From assembly GCF_910594005.1 (NCBI RefSeq), contig NC_057826.1, forward strand, positions 26,135,501 to 26,199,500: a stretch of 64,000 bases of DNA. The letters are read 5' to 3'. The notes below the pieces were generated by a model. The model saw only the letters and a program-made list of their open reading frames with translations, searched no databases and had not been told where the DNA came from. Below, piece by piece: positions 60,735 to 64,000 of this stretch (position 1 is its first letter; each line of letters starts with the position of its first letter). Origin of the DNA: Cervus elaphus (lineage: Eukaryota > Chordata > Mammalia > Artiodactyla > Cervidae). The translations under genes were made by a program, and so were the position numbers.

Positions 60735-61259
60735 CTAAGGAAGACATAATAATTGTTAACATGTACAGAATCATAAGTTAGCAGCATTGAGACAAAACCT
60801 TCAGCCAAAACAAGGCCTAAAAAGTATCACTTAACAGTAACAGTTTACTTGTGGTAAAATGAGCACTGCACAAGTCCCTGAACAATGGCATTTGGCATCT
60901 TGGGTACACTTTGGTTTTCTTTCAGTGGACTTCTGTCACCCCTACCCTCACTCAGGCACGGTGTTCCACACTGAGGGCAGGCATCTATTCACCCCCCCCG
61001 ACAACCATGCTTATAGAGCACTTCACTGGTGCTCAACATATGTCAATCAAAACTCAACTGAGCTTAATTGAGCTAGTCAAGAAAATTCCTGGAGAGACTG
61101 GGTCAATTAAAATGCATCCTTGGTTATAAACCATTAAAAAACAAATACACATACAGGAAAAAGTAATCAAACACATGGAGATGTTAAATTTCAAGAGGGG
61201 AAAAAAACTGCTCTTAAGTAAACGAAAAATAACCTCACTGATCATTTCAGAAATCTAAA

Positions 61260-62018
61260 TGTGTACAGCAAAAGGACAGTGTTTTCACTTGTAATGCAGG
61301 CAAAAAAATTTTAAAGATAACAGTCAGTGATGAATATTCATACATTGCTGGAAACACATAAATTGATTCAGATTTCTTGGATGGCAATATGATAATACCT
61401 ACAGAAAATGTTAAAAGACAAATCCAGAAACAGATGTGTTATTGAAAGATGTACACTTTTTTTCAGTGATTGTAGATTTCCCAAATAATCATTAATAGTA
61501 GGTGTGACCAACACAATGAACAAACCTGATCTGGTTTGCATACTGCCTTGCACCTAAAATGGCACCTGGTACATGTATATTTATATAAATATATTCACGT
61601 AAATATAGACTATTTACCAAAATTGACATGCTGGGCCATAAAGCAGGCCATAGAAATTTTGAAGGATTGAAATAATTCAGATTATATTTTCTGACCATGC
61701 TGAAATTAAACTAGAAATTAGTGAAGATATAACAAATAAACTTCAAATATTTGAAAATTAAGTCATAGATTGTTATAGAACCCATCAGTCAAATGAGAAA
61801 TCATAATGAAAATTTTTAAATCTTTTCAACAGAACAAAAATGAAAATATTATAGTCGTGGATTAAAAGATTCATTATTTAAGAGATGTCAACTTTTTCCA
61901 AATGATTTTATACTTTAATCAATCCTCATTAAAATTCCAGGAGGTTGTGTGTGTAAATTAACAATAAGTTTACCCAATGGTATATCTCAACTACATCTCA
62001 ATAAAAAAAAAATATATG
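61260..62018 (+). mobile_element. Old L1 ORF2/3' remnant
   Basis: tgctgggccataaagcaggc, gaaattagtgaagatataac, gtatatctcaactacatctc then poly(A). Frames are broken. Confidence 0.6.
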
Positions 62019-62254
62019 GAAATACAAAGAGCAGAGAAGCCAAGGTAATCTTAATAAACAAGTAGGACAGCACACTCTCAGATATCAAGACTGACTATAC
62101 AGCTGAAGAAGTTAATCTAGTATAGACTTGGTGCAAGGATAAATGATGGGACAGAACAATCTGAAAATGGAGCCATACCTACATGACTACTTGATTTATG
62201 AAGGTGATACCATAGCGTAGTAGGAAAATGATGGTCTCTTCAATTAATGTTGGA

Positions 62255-62520
62255 CACAGGGACACGTGAAGCAGGAGAAAGGGGAGGGTTGGATGAACTG
62301 GAGAGTAGCACTGACAATGTATACACCACCATGTGTAAAACAGACAGCTGCAGAAAGCTGCTGCGTGGCACGGGAGCTCAGCTCGGTGCTGTGATGACCT
62401 AGAGGGGTGGGAGGCTCAAGGAGGAGGGCTATATGTGCACTTATGACTGACTCATGAACATACAGCAGAAACCAACACATTGTAAAGCAATTTTCCCACA
62501 ATTGAAAAAAAAAAGAGAGA
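62255..62520 (+). mobile_element. Ruminant L1 3' end
   Basis: ctagaggggtgggaggctca, ctgactcatgaacatacagc, cattgtaaagcaattttccc, poly(A). Confidence 0.75.
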
Positions 62521-62925
62521 AAAGCACAGCAAGTGTAGACACTTTCTATCACAGCAAACAGAAGACAAAAAGTGTTCTGGAAATGAGAAAGCTATTCTGC
62601 ACACAATTGCTTAAAAGTTGCCTAGTAATTATACTAGATGTGTGTAGTATCTTTCAAGACCCTATGTAAAGGGACATTTTTTCTTCCTTATATATCCTAA
62701 TTATTGGAAAAATGTGATATTTGTTCATTCCCCTGCAAAAAGTATCAGTTTCTGTAAGTTAAGATTTTTAATGCTTATCAATGTCCTTGGTAATCCCTAA
62801 CTCAGTCAAGTTCTCAGTAAAGCAAGGAAAAAAAAAATTAGTGTTGGGTCAACTGGATAGCCATATGGAAAAAAATAAATCTTGATTGCTTTAAATAACA
62901 TATTCACACAAATCAATTTATTCTT

Positions 62926-62987
62926 CTTTTTAACTCTGTATTGAAGTATATTTGATTTGCAATGTTGTATTAGTTTCAGGTGTACAG
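62926..62987 (-). mobile_element. 62-bp L1 tail with 18-bp target-site duplication
   Basis: Antisense L1 tail (gaagtatatttgatttgcaa, gtttcaggtgtacag) flanked by acaaatcaatttattctt (62908-62925) and acaaatcaattcattctt (62988-63005). Confidence 0.85.
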
Positions 62988-63055
62988 ACAAATCAATTCA
63001 TTCTTGAAAGACTGCAGATCTAAATGTAACATGTGAAATAATTAAGCTCTTAGAG

Positions 63056-63250
63056 ATGTGCTGTCCAATATGATAGCCACTAGCCACATGTGACTACTTA
63101 ATTTCTAAAATTTTTAAATTTAATTCCTCAGGCATATTAGCCACATTTTAAGTGTTCAATAGCCATAGGTGGCTAGTATCTATTGTTCTGTATAGTACAG
63201 GTATAGAACATTCCCATTATTGCAGAAAGTTCTACTGGAAAGAACTATTC
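63056..63250 (+). mobile_element. MER5A-like hAT element
   Basis: tgtccaatatgatagccact, tagccacatgtgactactta, agtgttcaatagccataggt and gcagaaagttctactggaaa. Confidence 0.8.
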
Positions 63251-63318
63251 TAGAAAGTAAGAGAATATCTCCATGATATCAGCAATGAGAAAGAATTCTT
63301 TAAAAGACATTAAAAAGT

Positions 63319-63505
63319 ACTGCTGCTGCTGCTGCTAAGTCGCTTCAGTTGTGTCTGACTCTGTGTGACCCCATAGATGGCAGCCCACTAGGCTCCCCCG
63401 TCCCTGGGATTCTCCAGGCAAGAACACTGGAGTGGGTTGCCATTTCCTTCTCCAATGCGTGAAATTGAGAAGTGAAAGTGAAGTCGCTCAGTCGTGTCCT
63501 AGCCA
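63319..63505 (-). mobile_element. Bov-A2 SINE (antisense)
   Basis: tgctgctgctgctgctaagt, gactctgtgtgaccccatag, ccatttccttctccaatgcg and aagtcgctcagtcgtgtcc. The second monomer is cut short. Confidence 0.95.
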
Positions 63506-64000
63506 CCAGGAAAAAAAAACAGCTGATAAATTTGAACTACATTAAAATTATGAATGTCTGTTAATTAAAGGATTGAAAAGGCAAGTCACAGAGTCAGAGA
63601 AGATATTTGCAATTTATATATATACCCAACAAAGGACTTGGATCCAGAATATATTTTAAAACTTCTATAAATCATTACACATAGCAGAATAACTAAAATA
63701 AATGTGTTGGTTTTTTTTTTTAATGTCAAGTATTAGTGAGAATTGGTGTCAAGAACTCTCAAACTAAAAAAAAAAAAAAAAGAACTCTCAAACTGATAAT
63801 AGTGCAAATCAGAATAAGTTCGAAAAACTGTTGGGCACTGATCTACTAAACAGATCACATGCCCTACAGCCTAGCAGTTATAGTCCTAGATAAATATGCA
63901 ACAGAAATGAGGCCACCATAGGCACCAAATGGCATATATAAGAACGTTCTTAGCAGCTTTATTTGTAACAGCTTAAAACTAGCAACAAAAGAAATGTTCA
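63506..64000 (+). mobile_element. Old L1 ORF2-3' remnant, running off the window
   Basis: gaactacattaaaattatga, acccaacaaaggacttggat and ctttatttgtaacagcttaa follow the 3' part of L1. A poly(A)-only insertion lies within it at 63766-63779. Confidence 0.65.
63751..63794 (+). repeat. Poly(A)-only insertion with 15-bp target-site duplication
   Basis: aagaactctcaaact at 63751-63765 is repeated exactly at 63780-63794, with only 14 A between. Confidence 0.9.

Noticed and set aside
63319..63340. (TGC)n as a coding or unstable triplet repeat
   Set aside because: The tgctgctgctgc run is the normal 3' end of Bov-A2 read in reverse.
1..64000. A second gene, or a gene on the plus strand
   Set aside because: No plus-strand ORF chain has splice-compatible phases or a recognisable domain. 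All strong coding signal is minus-strand SYNE2.

Overview
The window is nuclear DNA from a ruminant, most likely a bovid. Its introns are full of Bov-tA and Bov-A2 SINEs, BovB (RTE) LINE pieces, ruminant-type L1 3' ends and ceta-ruminant CHR SINEs. Older mammalian repeats (MIR, L2, hAT, Tigger, MaLR LTR) lie beneath them. I cannot tell cattle from sheep, goat or bison by eye.

The only protein-coding gene I can support is on the minus strand: an internal 5' part of SYNE2 (nesprin-2 giant). Thirty consecutive exons run from 60734 down to 290. All have GT donors and AG acceptors and compatible phases. They join into one open frame of 4,965 nt (1,655 codons) that enters and leaves the window at phase 0. 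The frame starts in the Ser/Pro-rich linker after the first calponin-homology domain. It then encodes the second actin-binding CH domain (window residues about 44-150) and a long helical rod of spectrin-type repeats (about 160-1655). The start codon, CH1, the rest of the rod and the C-terminal KASH membrane anchor lie outside the window. Residue numbers in the entries refer to this 1,655-codon frame.

Layout in transcription order (high to low coordinates): 64000-60735 upstream intron; 60734-52391 three exons for the linker and CH2; 50248-41773 first rod exons; a 6.1-kb intron at 41938-48045 rich in SINEs and L1; 41217-30269 dense rod exons; 27339-22417 rod exons, with a scrambled inverted duplication in the intron at 22895-26102; 21564-13498 rod exons including one of 611 nt; 11530 one exon, then a 7.99-kb intron (3390-11379) holding nested L1s, a Tigger and LTR-like sequence; 3389-290 the last four exons; 289-1 downstream intron.

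Function: nesprin-2 giant sits in the outer nuclear membrane, where its KASH tail binds SUN proteins. The CH pair at the other end, half of it encoded here, binds F-actin, and the spectrin-repeat rod spans the distance between. I found no second gene, RNA gene, CpG-island promoter or intact mobile-element gene. The most unusual non-coding features are the rearranged inverted duplication at 23055-24263, L1 tails directly against two splice donors, direct repeats flanking an in-frame exon, a head-to-head SINE pair able to form a long RNA hairpin, and a poly(A)-only insertion with target-site duplications.
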